Positions 10,501 through 19,023 of a stretch of 23,295 nucleotides of DNA are shown piece by piece. The position numbers were made by a program, and so were the translations under genes. The notes under the pieces are model-generated. The model was not told the origin of the DNA and did not search any database. It worked only from the letters and a program-made list of their open reading frames with translations. The DNA lies in assembly GCA_004000155.1 (NCBI GenBank), contig RCSS01000439.1:1-23295 (forward strand), in the 5' to 3' direction. The stretch's first letter is position 1. Every line of letters starts with the position of its first letter. Source of the DNA: Tubulinosema ratisbonensis (lineage: Eukaryota > Microsporidia > Tubulinosematidae).

Positions 10501-13500
10501 AATTTATAACTTAAAAACTACTCGATAACAGAGAAATTTCTTTTATTTCATCGTAGCAGAAATTAATGTTACATATATCTGATGCTTTTTTTAAAATACA
10601 TACGTATATTCATAAAACATTTTAGAAAAAAAATTATTAATTTTAACTTTCTTTTAGTTCCAAATAATGATATAAATTCTTTACATACGTGTTACGAATA
10701 ATTATTTCACGAACAAAAAAAACGAATCGTTAGTCTCAACTCAATATTTGCTTAAATCTTCATTGGTTTTGATTTTATGAGTTAAAAAATTTTTTTATAA
10801 AATAATTAAATTTTAAAATACTGAGATACGACGGAAATTTTTTTGGAGGTAAGAAGTTTTTCAGCTTTTGCTTTAACCATAACCAAATAAATAAACAAAA
10901 TACATATATTTGGCTATGTAAATACAGAAATAAAAAATCAAATAATATCTTTTACCCTATTTGCTAATTTTTCAATTTCTAATTCTTTAAAATAAAATGT
11001 ATTTAAATGTTGAATGTGACAGAATGTATTTATTTTTTAAATTCAATTTTGATACCAAAATGTGTTGTGTTGTTTTGGTATTAAAATTGAATTCAGTGTT
11101 TAAATAAAATATCTATTTAAAAAATAAAGTTATTATTAGAGTTAATAATAAACATCTTTGATCTTTAAAAAAGTACACAAATCTAATTTTTATTTTAAAA
11201 AACTCTTATTTTAAAAGTTTACAAATAAAATTAAATATTAAAACATTTAAACTTACATCTATTTAGTTAATGTTTATTTTTAGCTGAATTTTAGTAGAAA
11301 TATTTAAAAATCTTTCTTCATTCAAGCTAATAAACTTTGACGTAAAAAATTTAAAGGAAAATTATAAAACATCCAATAAAAATATTTTTATGACAAATCA
11401 TGAAAATTAATTGTTAATTCTTTGTTTTGTTTTCCTTTTATGGAATTTTTTGAGTTATAATAAATAGAACCAAAATTATTTATTCTTTGAAAATATTATT
11501 GCAAACAGTTATAATAATTTCGTTCGACGACTGAATCGTGGTAAGATTAAATATTTTTATATGTTTAGAAATGAAATCTTGAATAGTTCAAATGTTTTAT
11601 TATCGGAATATACTTTTAAAAATTACCTATAAATATTAAAGCTAATGTAATATACAAATTTACTAAATCCTCTAAAAAAATCCTTTGGAAAATATATTTG
11701 TGAAGAACGAAGAAAAACAATAATACTTTATTCTTGTTCTCTTCTTAGATGCAAAATACCTAAAAAATTCAAAAAGTAAACAGAGAATTTTTGGATGGTT
11801 CTCTAAAATTTTAATGCTTTTTAACAAGACTTCTAGATGATATTAAAAGTGTGAACATGTTATTCTTAAATTACGTAACAAACTAAAAACTTCTATTAGT
11901 AATTCCGAAGTGTATTCAAATATTCTTACGTATCAAAAATTTGTGATTTGATTTGATCTTTTAATTTAATCTATTTAAAAACTGTTTTATTGCATTTTTA
12001 TCAAAATTTACTAAAGAATTTGTTAATAGACAATTTAGAAAAAATTAATTAGAAATCGTTTCAAGTTTATTAAAGCGAAAATCAATCTAAAGAAATCAAA
12101 ATCTTAGAAAATACATTAATGAATATGGTAAAACACAATAGTTGAAAAAATGTTAAAGTGTAATTATAATTCTAAGAGTATATTTTAAGGTCTCAATTTA
12201 GAAAAAGTACGAAAAACAACCAACTAAAAAGTAGTTTTAAACTTCGTAGTTTTTTCGTTCGGATAACAAGAATAAATTATTTAGTAAAACAATAATTAAT
12301 CTTTAATGGATTCAGTTAAACAAACGAAATATATTTTTAAATTAAAGATTTGTAACCTTTAATCTGTCACCTTGCTTTTACAATACATTTTTAATTTTAA
12401 TTTTAAAATTAAAAATTTAAGGATTTCTATAAATTGAATGTCTGTAAATTTTAAGCAAATAAATATAAAAGGCTTAGGTTTATAAATCAAAAAATCTCAA
12501 AACTATTTTTAGTTTTTTGGTTTTAAAACTAAAATATTACAAATCTCTTATAAATCAAATAAAAAGTTTTGAATTTATCTAAATCCTATGTTAAAATTAA
12601 TAATCTAAGAAGCTTTAAATTTATTTATAAAGGCAACAGTATCTAAAAATAGCGAGAATGATTAATTATTAAAACTAAAGATAATTGTAAAATTTAATAT
12701 AAAGTTTCGCAAAAGTTAATATTAGTTTGAATTAAATTTAGTTTAATTTATAAAAACAGTAGTAATAAATAATAAATCAAAAAAATATGATTTATATAAG
12801 AACAATTACTCTCTTTTTGCGTTAAAACTTGTGAAAAAAAATTAAAATTTATTTAGTTAAACAATCTAAACTTTGCTTAATCAATTTATACATAAAAATT
12901 TTACATTATACAGAGATCTTGAAAACTCAAATTCTTCCTTTAAATATTTGATGTACTTACTTGTTCATTATTCTATAAAAATTATTTTATGTAAACATAA
13001 TATTGATGTATGAGCTTTACTAATAGGATTGAAAAAATTTTTTACTATTCCAAGATTTGTTCTTTCGTTTCTCAAAAAAATCTGTACAAGCAATTTATTT
13101 GTCAAAATGCGATTCTTTCATGAGTGCAATATATTTTTTAAAATATACATTAATTAATTTTTTCAGTTCTTTTTTAATTAAAAAATAAAGAGCTGTTTCT
13201 TCTTTTTCTACTATATTTTATATTAAGAAAAGGTTATTTACTTAAAAATCGAATTCTCCATCCACTTAATTTATAATTTTATTCTTTAAATTAGTGAATT
13301 TAATTTTAAAGAACTTAAACTAACACTTTTAAAAAATAAAATTTAGTATTTGTGATAAATTTAATATTAGCGATAAAATCACTTGGAGTTTATTAAAAAT
13401 ATACATTTTGTATTCTAAACATATATTCAAATGGGAAGCATACTATTTAGAAAACCACGAATTTATGTTTATTAAGTGTACTTTATTGCAAAGAATAAAT

Positions 13501-14049
13501 TAAATAATTGAAAAAAAGAAAAATATTTTAGTTAATGAGCAGTATATTATTTTCTATTATTACAATTTTAAATATTTGTAAATAAATTCTGTATTTTTTT
13601 TTTGCACAAAAATTGCGGTGATTTTGACTATAAAATAAAATTTCTTTTATTTTAAAGAGTTTTTAAATATGTTAAAAAGTTAATAAATTTAGTTATGTAA
13701 AGAAAGTGACTTAAAAAAATAAATTAGATTGTTTATTTACTGAAAAAATTAAAAATTTTTTCCTAATTTTATAAAATCTTTGTTGATTGATTTAATAAAA
13801 AGAAGAAATATTATTTTTCTTTTAAATGGAAAAATTTATTTTAAAATAAGTAATGTGATTAAATTTTATAAAAATAAGCAAAAGCTTTGTTAAGTCAAAT
13901 ATTTTTTTACTAAATTTATATAGAAAAAAATGAAAAAATTTTATTAAATCTTTTCTTTTTTGAAAAACTTAATCAATTTGATCAATTTTGATTAAAATGA
14001 AAAAATAAGGAATAATGTTGAGTATTTAAAAAAAATTCTTTTTTACCCT
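7540..14049. other. 6.5-kb gene desert
   Basis: No intact gene is visible. The only ORF above about 65 codons (8759-8965, minus) is hydrophobic and AT-driven, with no supporting feature. The frame at 11724-11949 reads coding-like over two runs of 38 and 34 codons separated by stops, but such runs are expected many times at this base composition. Structural features are a 21-bp hairpin at 11040-11093, a 20-bp perfect AT palindrome at 12395-12414, and crossing complements (8606-8612 with 8680-8686; 8613-8624 with 8702-8713). Motifs resembling the window-edge repeat occur at 8527-8566 and 8691-8706. No tRNA or rRNA was recognised. Confidence 0.6.
11040..11093. repeat. 21-bp inverted repeat with 12-base loop
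   Basis: 11040-11060 pairs with 11073-11093 over 21 positions, with one G/T pair and no other mismatch, around the loop TGTGTTGTGTTG. Outside it, TTTATTTTTTAAA at about 11027-11039 has an exact complement near 11117-11130, so the structure may be larger. It lies in non-coding DNA far from any gene. A MITE-like remnant or a structured RNA is possible. Confidence 0.85.
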
Positions 14050-14691
14050 ATGTCTATGAAAATAAATTCTTTGTTCTTTGTTTTGTTTTACTTCCTTAAA
14101 ATTGTTTTGAGAACCAATCCTAAAAAACAAGACTCAATATCTGAAGATATTATGAAAGAGAATGGCACTGAAGGAAACTATGTGAACTGTGTTTTCGGGC
14201 ATAATTATGGTCCGATTACATATTTACACTTTCCTTTGTTTGAGATAACAGAAAATTCAAATGATCTTAAAACCTCTAAAAGAAATCCTTCATTGGATAT
14301 TAAACTTGATTTTCCTAAAAATATGCCTGATTTTGTTCAAAAAGAGTCTTCGAACGAAATTAACCCAAAAAATGTTGAAGTGAATATACCACGACCAGAA
14401 CATCCAACTTGTTGTTCACCTGAAAGTACTGAAATAGTTCAAAAGCTAAATGAAAAAACTTTTACTGGTGAAATGAGTTCAAAAAATGCGGAAAATATCC
14501 CATCAGGAACAGTCGAAGTAGAAACACCACGACCAGAACATCCAACTTGTTGTGCATTCGAAAGGTCTGAAATAATTCAAAAGCCAAATGAAGAACCAGT
14601 TTCTAGAATATATTGCTCAGAACCTTTAGTAGAAACCTCATTATTAACTATGCNAGATCTTTCATCGCATGGCAATAAAAAAATTGTTTAA
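14050..14691 (+). CDS. Secreted protein with internal cysteine-containing repeats
   Basis: The 213-residue product starts with a likely signal peptide (hydrophobic residues 8-20, cleavage probably after about 20-22) and has no later membrane segment, so it is probably secreted. Two repeat units share the core PRPEHPTCC at residues 114-122 and 160-168, preceded by VEV and followed by E.(T/S)EI.QK.NE; the period is 46 residues (138 bp). A shorter FVQKESSNE at 95-103 suggests a third, degenerate unit. Over the core the two DNA copies are identical for 27 bases, so the duplication is fairly recent or homogenised. The mature chain is polar and rich in Glu, Asn, Pro and Ser, with paired cysteines in each repeat. 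No known family is recognised. It stands alone after a long gene desert. CCC lies 2-4 bases before the first ATG, a motif reported near microsporidian start codons. One N (14654) leaves a residue near the C-terminus unresolved. Confidence 0.82.
   Translation: MSMKINSLFFVLFYFLKIVLRTNPKKQDSISEDIMKENGTEGNYVNCVFGHNYGPITYLHFPLFEITENSNDLKTSKRNPSLDIKLDFPKNMPDFVQKESSNEINPKNVEVNIPRPEHPTCCSPESTEIVQKLNEKTFTGEMSSKNAENIPSGTVEVETPRPEHPTCCAFERSEIIQKPNEEPVSRIYCSEPLVETSLLTMXDLSSHGNKKIV
14374..14595 (+). repeat. Direct coding repeat, period 138 bp
   Basis: The block beginning GTTGAAGTG at 14374 recurs from 14512 within the secreted-protein gene. The stretch encoding PRPEHPTCC is identical at the nucleotide level in both copies, while the flanks have diverged and the second unit carries about 12 extra residues upstream of its core. 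This is a partial tandem duplication that preserves the reading frame. Confidence 0.88.
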
Positions 14692-14830
14692 ATAAAAAAT
14701 AATTTCTTTGATGGTTTATTACACTGTTAATAAATAAAAAAGAAAATATTAAAATTTAAAACCAATTTCAATTTAAAATATTTTTTTATTGTAAAATATC
14801 CAATCACTTTAATTATCAGAAATACTAAAT

Positions 14831-15565
14831 TTATAAAAGTGAACATTCATAATAAAAATCATCATCACTTTCTTCTTTAAAATCAATCTTTACAAACTCA
14901 AAATTAACCTTTAAAAGTACTCTAAGCTTTCTTAAAAATTGAAAGAACTTTCTTGATTTCTTATTTACCGCTTGTTTGGGCAATAAACTGGGCAGAAAAA
15001 CTAAAAAAAGATCATTTAAAGACATAAAATTATTATTCCTATTTTTATGAATTGCTTTAAACAATTTGATCAATTCTCTAAAAAGTTTTCTTCTGTCATC
15101 TCTCATTGTAAATGGCAGAAATTCCACTTCTTTCTCGAAATTAGAGCTGGTAAAATTATTTTTCAAATTAAGGATCACGCTTTGNAAAAATAACCCATTT
15201 AGCTCATCAGAAATATATTTTCTCAACGCGGATGCTACCGTATAAGTATCATACAAAGACAAATCCTCTTTCCTATTCTTTTTCATACATTTTACAATCT
15301 TATCCACCTCTTCACCTTCATTATTCATCAGAAAAATGAAAGCCGCCTTTGGCGCATGCACTTTAAGATAAGTAATAACATCAAAAGTAAACCTTGAAAC
15401 AATACAAATATTCTCATGATATCCAAAAAGACTCTTGAAATATAATTTCAAGTTTACGAAATTGAACTTTGATCTGAAGATGTCTATTACTTGATTTCTC
15501 AAGGCTTCTTTTCTATCTCCATACACTTTGTCAAATTCTATGTAATCTTCCTCTGATTCGGGCAT
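14831..15565 (-). CDS. RhoGAP-fold protein lacking the arginine finger
   Basis: The 244-residue product matches the RhoGAP domain pattern over residues 52-200. It has an entry segment (ICIVSRFTFDVITYLK), the block that normally reads GIFR..G (here FIFLMNN, 76-82), then DLSLYDTYTVASALRKYI (101-118), which matches the usual d.hvvAslLK.yL, and MSLNDLFLVFLPSLL (181-195), which matches the usual M..NLA.vf.PsLL. Known RhoGAPs stimulate GTP hydrolysis on Rho-type GTPases with an arginine in GIFR. Here that position is Leu79, and the lysine of the LK motif is Arg115, while the later asparagine (Asn184) is kept. It may bind a Rho GTPase without strong catalysis. The C-terminus is acidic and aromatic (ESDDDFYYE). 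One N (15185) gives Phe/Leu at residue 127. It converges with the secreted-protein gene. Confidence 0.75.
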   Translation of the reverse strand: MPESEEDYIEFDKVYGDRKEALRNQVIDIFRSKFNFVNLKLYFKSLFGYHENICIVSRFTFDVITYLKVHAPKAAFIFLMNNEGEEVDKIVKCMKKNRKEDLSLYDTYTVASALRKYISDELNGLFXQSVILNLKNNFTSSNFEKEVEFLPFTMRDDRRKLFRELIKLFKAIHKNRNNNFMSLNDLFLVFLPSLLPKQAVNKKSRKFFQFLRKLRVLLKVNFEFVKIDFKEESDDDFYYECSLL

Positions 15566-15848
15566 TTATTTATTTTAATTGTAGAATTTATATTTTGCTT
15601 TGTCTCAAAGTTTTATGAAACTTTTATTGGCAAATAAATTAAAGTGTTTGTTTGTTTAAGGAGATGTTTTTTTTTCTTACAAATGTTTTTTTTTAATTTA
15701 CAAAATTGTTTTGAAAAAACATTGGTTTATTCACAAAGTAATTGTTTTTTATATCAAAGAAACATTGTAAAAAAACAATTGTAAAATTCTTTTTTTTCAT
15801 CGAAAAAAAATAATCTTCAAATAATTAAGATACTATAAAAATTTACCA
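15566..15848. promoter_or_regulatory. Spacer upstream of the RhoGAP-like gene
   Basis: This AT-rich 283-bp spacer separates the divergent RhoGAP-like gene and the doubtful small ORF at 15849. It contains several T and A tracts and repeated ACAAATTGTTTT-like segments around 15670-15790, for example AAAATTGTTTTGAAAAAACA and AAAAAAACAATTGTAAAA. No TATA box or other defined element can be singled out in such AT-rich sequence. Confidence 0.4.
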
Positions 15849-16052
15849 ATGAACAAATCTTTACTGATTAAAAATGATAAAAAACATTTTATTTTACAAA
15901 TAAATGATATGAGAAGGATGTTATTACCACAAGTACTAAAAAACTTTTATTATAAAAAAGAAATATACTTAAAATTATTCAACCAATTGATAAAAAGAAG
16001 AAAGTCAACAAAAACAGACAGCTTTTTCAAAAAAAACAAAATATATTTTTAA
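15849..16052 (+). CDS. Small basic hypothetical protein (doubtful)
   Basis: A 67-residue ORF, Lys-rich and basic (RRKS and KK clusters at the C-terminus), starts at an ATG preceded by TTTACCA, like the TTTACCCT and TTCACC upstream of the better-supported genes at 14050 and 17140. No signal peptide, membrane segment or known motif is seen. Chance ORFs of this length are expected a few times in 23 kb at this composition, so the start context is the only specific support. Confidence 0.3.
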   Translation: MNKSLLIKNDKKHFILQINDMRRMLLPQVLKNFYYKKEIYLKLFNQLIKRRKSTKTDSFFKKNKIYF

Positions 16053-16657
16053 GATTATATTTAAATAATCTTGGAATATTGAGATTACAATTATGAAATA
16101 GAGTAGTTTATGACTTGAATATTAAAGAAATCATTAACCTTTTGAATTTTACATGCTTTATTGATTTTAATACACAAAAATGATTTCTATAATATTTTTT
16201 AGAACCCTGAAGGCACAAGAACACTGAATTGCGTTGTTTTTAAGTAAAACATTGAAATCAAAAGATTAAAACTTATAAATAGGGCAATAATAAATTACGA
16301 TTTTATTAAAAATTGAAAAATTTTATTTTTATTTGAAAAAAAAGCAATTTGATATTATTTTGAAAAATTTATAGAATTTAGAATTTTCTGAACTGTTTTC
16401 TTTAATATAAATAGAATAAGGCGCTATTTTTTGTTTTTAAAGTACTAGTTTAATAAACTTTTGTTAGGTTTTTTTGTAATATTTGTATTGGTTTATTATT
16501 TATTTAAAATTGTTTGTTTTATATTCTTAGGTCTTAAACCCAAAGATTCTTTATTTTTTAGTTTAATTAACTATTCTTAGTTACTATATGTCTTTAAAAA
16601 TAAACATAATTTACCTTAAAGGCTTTTGTTTTTAGATAAAATCTTTAATGTTTGATC

Positions 16658-16682
16658 TTTTTATTGCCAAGGGATGGGAAAT
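16658..16682 (-). repeat. Dispersed motif, inverted copy of window positions 1-25
   Basis: Read on the minus strand from 16682, the first 13 bases (ATTTCCCATCCCT) equal window positions 1-13. The following bases agree with three substitutions, for about 22 of 25 identical, ending in GCAA(C/T)AAAAA. A partial relative at 8527-8566 starts with ATTTCCCAT and ends GGACAACAAAAAAA. This suggests a low-copy dispersed element or its terminus; its full extent cannot be defined here. Confidence 0.6.
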
Positions 16683-16761
16683 TTATACAAAGACCTTTTT
16701 CTTTGTCTTCTTTAAAATATTGCTATCTAGTCATAAGAAATATACAGTAAAATATGTTTTT

Positions 16762-16875
16762 GAATAATTGTGTATAGCGCAAGATCCTGAGAGCCTTTTA
16801 CCCGCTAAACCCCATCGACATACACATTTTTGATTGCTAATTCTACCTTACCTTGCACGTTTTGGTTACAGGATT
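16762..16875 (+). ncRNA. Candidate U5-like spliceosomal snRNA
   Basis: The nonamer GCCTTTTAC at 16793-16801 equals the invariant loop I of U5 snRNA (GCCUUUUAC), which aligns exons in the spliceosome. It lies inside a helix: GTGTAT (16770-16775) pairs with ATACAC (16820-16825) and AGCG (16776-16779) with CGCT (16803-16806). The helix is followed at once by ATTTTTG (16826-16832), a fit to the Sm-protein site. The order stem, loop I, stem, Sm site is that of U5. Against it, the usual short stem directly enclosing loop I is missing (the 5' side has 13 unpaired bases), and the 3' hairpin after the Sm site is unconvincing. The island is clearly richer in G and C than its surroundings and contains no ORF. 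The boundaries given are approximate. Confidence 0.35.
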
Positions 16876-17139
16876 TAAATATTGATTATCAATACTTTAT
16901 TTTTAAATATTTTATTTTTGGTAAGATCTTTTCTTTTAATTTTATAATATAAGTGATTACATTATAAAATACAAGAAAAAAATTTATAAAAAATCCAACT
17001 TTGTATTAAAAAATAAAAAAAAGTGTATAAAATACAATAATTAAAAAATTCATTCTTTTATAAATTGTAATAAAATTATAATAATTTTATATATTTTTTT
17101 CAAAATAAATTAAAATATTTTATTTTAATTTAATTCACC

Positions 17140-18000
17140 ATGAAAACAAACAATTTAACAAAAGAAAAAATAACTTCATTTTTATTCTCCAACCTAACAA
17201 ACTCAAAACAAACAACCTTAAACATAAACTTACCATCCATCCCCTTAAAAAACTACACATTTTTAGAAAACAATTTAATTTTACAAAACCAAACAAATTT
17301 ACTTCTAAAACTAAAAAATGTACAAAATTTACATAAAAATTTTGATAATTTTGAACAAATTTTAATTTTAAAATTAGAAGAATTGTTGGTAAAAATTAGA
17401 AAACCAAAAAATTTAAACGAAGTTATCAATTATTTTTATGAGAAGATTGATCAGATGAGTGGAAAAATAGGTGTATATAAGGTGTATAGTGGTAGTGTTG
17501 GTTGTTTTGGTGAGTTACAATGTGGTTATGATGATTTTTATGAGGAAAGTGAAATGATTTTTTTGAATGAAAAGGTTTCCTGTTTGAAGATTAAAGAGAA
17601 TGAAAATGAAGAAATTAAATTGGAAGAAAAAATAAATAAGAAAGAAAAAGAAATAATAAACCAACCAATCAAAAATGAGCCAATAAAAAAAGAAATAGAA
17701 AATCAACCAATAAATGAGAAAATTAACACAGCCGATTTTACTCAAAATGAACCAAAAAATTATCCAAAAGAACCTCACAATCCCTTTTCATTCAACCAAC
17801 CATCTTCCTTCCTTACAAATTTACAATCCCCACAAACAAACTTTTTTACAAATTCTACCCAAACATCTTCTATTTTTAACAATGTTCTAAACCAAAACCA
17901 AAGCCAAGAACAACCAAAAGAAAATGTACAAGAGTTTACTTCACAAGGCAGTGCTTTATCTAAACTGACTAGTAAATTTAACACTAAATTTAAGAAATAA
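17140..18000 (+). CDS. Unrecognised Asn/Gln/Lys-rich protein, nucleoporin-like C-terminus
   Basis: The 286-residue product is not assigned to a family. Residues 1-145 look folded and largely helical (LLLKLKNVQNLHKNFDNFEQILILKLEELL region), followed by GVYKVYSGSVGCFGELQCGY at 111-130. Residues 150-200 are a charged Lys/Glu/Asn linker with short NQPI/NEPI repeats. Residues 211-260 are low-complexity Asn/Gln/Ser/Thr with spaced phenylalanines (NPFSF, SSFL, NFF, SIFNN), which recall degenerate FG-type nucleoporins; a single NPF motif (214-216) could also bind an EH domain. The C-terminus is basic (SKLTSKFNTKFKK). The ATG at 17140 follows TTCACC, like other starts in the window. The ORF is long and open for this AT content, so a real gene is likely even though the function is open. 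Confidence 0.72.
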   Translation: MKTNNLTKEKITSFLFSNLTNSKQTTLNINLPSIPLKNYTFLENNLILQNQTNLLLKLKNVQNLHKNFDNFEQILILKLEELLVKIRKPKNLNEVINYFYEKIDQMSGKIGVYKVYSGSVGCFGELQCGYDDFYEESEMIFLNEKVSCLKIKENENEEIKLEEKINKKEKEIINQPIKNEPIKKEIENQPINEKINTADFTQNEPKNYPKEPHNPFSFNQPSSFLTNLQSPQTNFFTNSTQTSSIFNNVLNQNQSQEQPKENVQEFTSQGSALSKLTSKFNTKFKK

Positions 18001-18453
18001 AATAAAAAAATTANTTTTTATTTTTTAAAGTGATTGTAAAATAATTTTATTAATATTTTATTTAATAAATATTTTAAAAACATAGCCATAAAAAAGTATA
18101 AAAATCATTGTTTTTTTAAATAAAAAGTTTTAAGCATTTCATATTAATTTATTTTAGTAAAAATCATATATTTTATAAATTTTTAAAGTGATTAAATATT
18201 AAAGTAAAATAATATTTTTTAAAAGATAAATTTTTAATTAAATAGAAAGATTAAATTAATTTACTTTTAAATTATAAAACTAATATTGAAAGGTAAGTTA
18301 CGTTTTTCATGTTATAAATCTATAAAAATAATTTATTTTTGTTTTTTTCAATTTAAATGTTTTTTAAAATAATAAAAAATAAAAATAAATGTTTTGAGGA
18401 GGAAAAATTAGTTAAAATCTTATTTTAATTATAAGGTAAATTAATTTTTAGAA
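18001..18453. other. AT-rich intergenic spacer
   Basis: This lies between two convergent genes (17140-18000 plus and 18454-18926 minus). It is almost pure A/T with many TTTAAA and AATAAA-like strings that could serve as polyadenylation signals for either gene, but none can be singled out. No ORF or clear repeat is seen. One N is at 18014. Confidence 0.5.
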
Positions 18454-18926
18454 TTAAAAAGAAGAATAAGAAGGAAAAAAATTTTTTCCTGGTAACTCAT
18501 CACTGTTTTCTGGTTGAGATATAGAAATAAAATCGTCACTTTCAGGCTCATTTTTAAAATTTGATGGTGCGTGAGGAGAAGAATCAGAAGAATCTTCATT
18601 TAAAGAAATGCAATCATGTTGGCAATCATCCTCATCAAAAGATTCATAGCCACCTTCCGATAATATTTCCAATGTAAACTCTTTTTCTTTTTCTTCTAAT
18701 AATAAATCAGAACACTCTTCAACTCGTTCAAGTCTTTCGGATTGGTGTTCAGCACTCTCAAAATACAAATATCGAGGTATTTTTGTTTTGATTTTTTCTA
18801 ATAAAGTTGCTTCTGTTTGTGAACAAATTTCTTCGCTTGGCATTTGATCTTCTTGGGGCTTTGTAAACTCTCGCGAAAAATCANATCACATTCCTTTTTT
18901 ATATATTTTATAAAATACTCATCCAT
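18454..18926 (-). CDS. Acidic hypothetical protein, probable frameshift near the start
   Basis: The main open frame (ATG at 18843) encodes 129 residues, strongly acidic and Ser-rich: a Glu-rich segment (LERVEECSDLLLEEKEKEF) followed by a Ser/Asp tail (DEDDCQHD, NEDSSDSS) and an aromatic end (FFPSYSSF). Its frame stays open upstream for 14 codons with coding-like content (REFTKPQEDQ) to a TGA just past the N at 18884. A second frame from the ATG at 18926 (MDEYFIKYIKKECD) runs into the same spot. One extra base in the five-A run at 18876-18880 would join them into about 157 residues. The N beside it marks an uncertain consensus. I therefore place the start at 18926. No family is recognised. It lies about 100 bp downstream of SEC6 on the same strand. 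Confidence 0.6.
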
Positions 18927-19023
18927 TAAGAAACATATACTATTTTAAGTTAATACATTAAAACATAATTTATTTAAAAAATAATTGAATTTGTAATTTT
19001 ATTTTAGATTTTCAAAAGAAAAT

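Larger units (their letters stand above)
16053..17139. other. Non-coding interval with RNA candidate and dispersed motif
   Basis: There is no ORF of note. The first part (16200-16250) shares an AATTGCGTTGTTTTTAAGT-like segment with 6407-6425. The centre (16658-16682) holds an inverted copy of the motif found at the left edge of the window. 16760-16875 is an island of raised GC treated separately as a candidate small RNA. The rest, up to the gene at 17140, is nearly pure A/T. Confidence 0.55.

Noticed and set aside
10528..10545. ACAGAGA string, as in U6 snRNA
   Set aside because: The essential following AGC triad and flanking U6 sequence are absent.
11700..11949. Coding-like frame with runs of 38 and 34 codons in the gene desert
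   Set aside because: It has several stops over 83 codons, no raised GC and no recognisable family. Similar runs (for example 13033-13185) are expected dozens of times at this composition.
12395..12414. 20-bp perfect palindrome
   Set aside because: Made only of A and T runs in a low-complexity stretch, so expected by chance.
17515..17984. Two minus-strand ORFs opposite the gene at 17140-18000
   Set aside because: Shadows of the plus-strand gene: one is a poly-Phe/Ile mirror of its Lys/Glu linker, the other mirrors its Gln/Asn tail.
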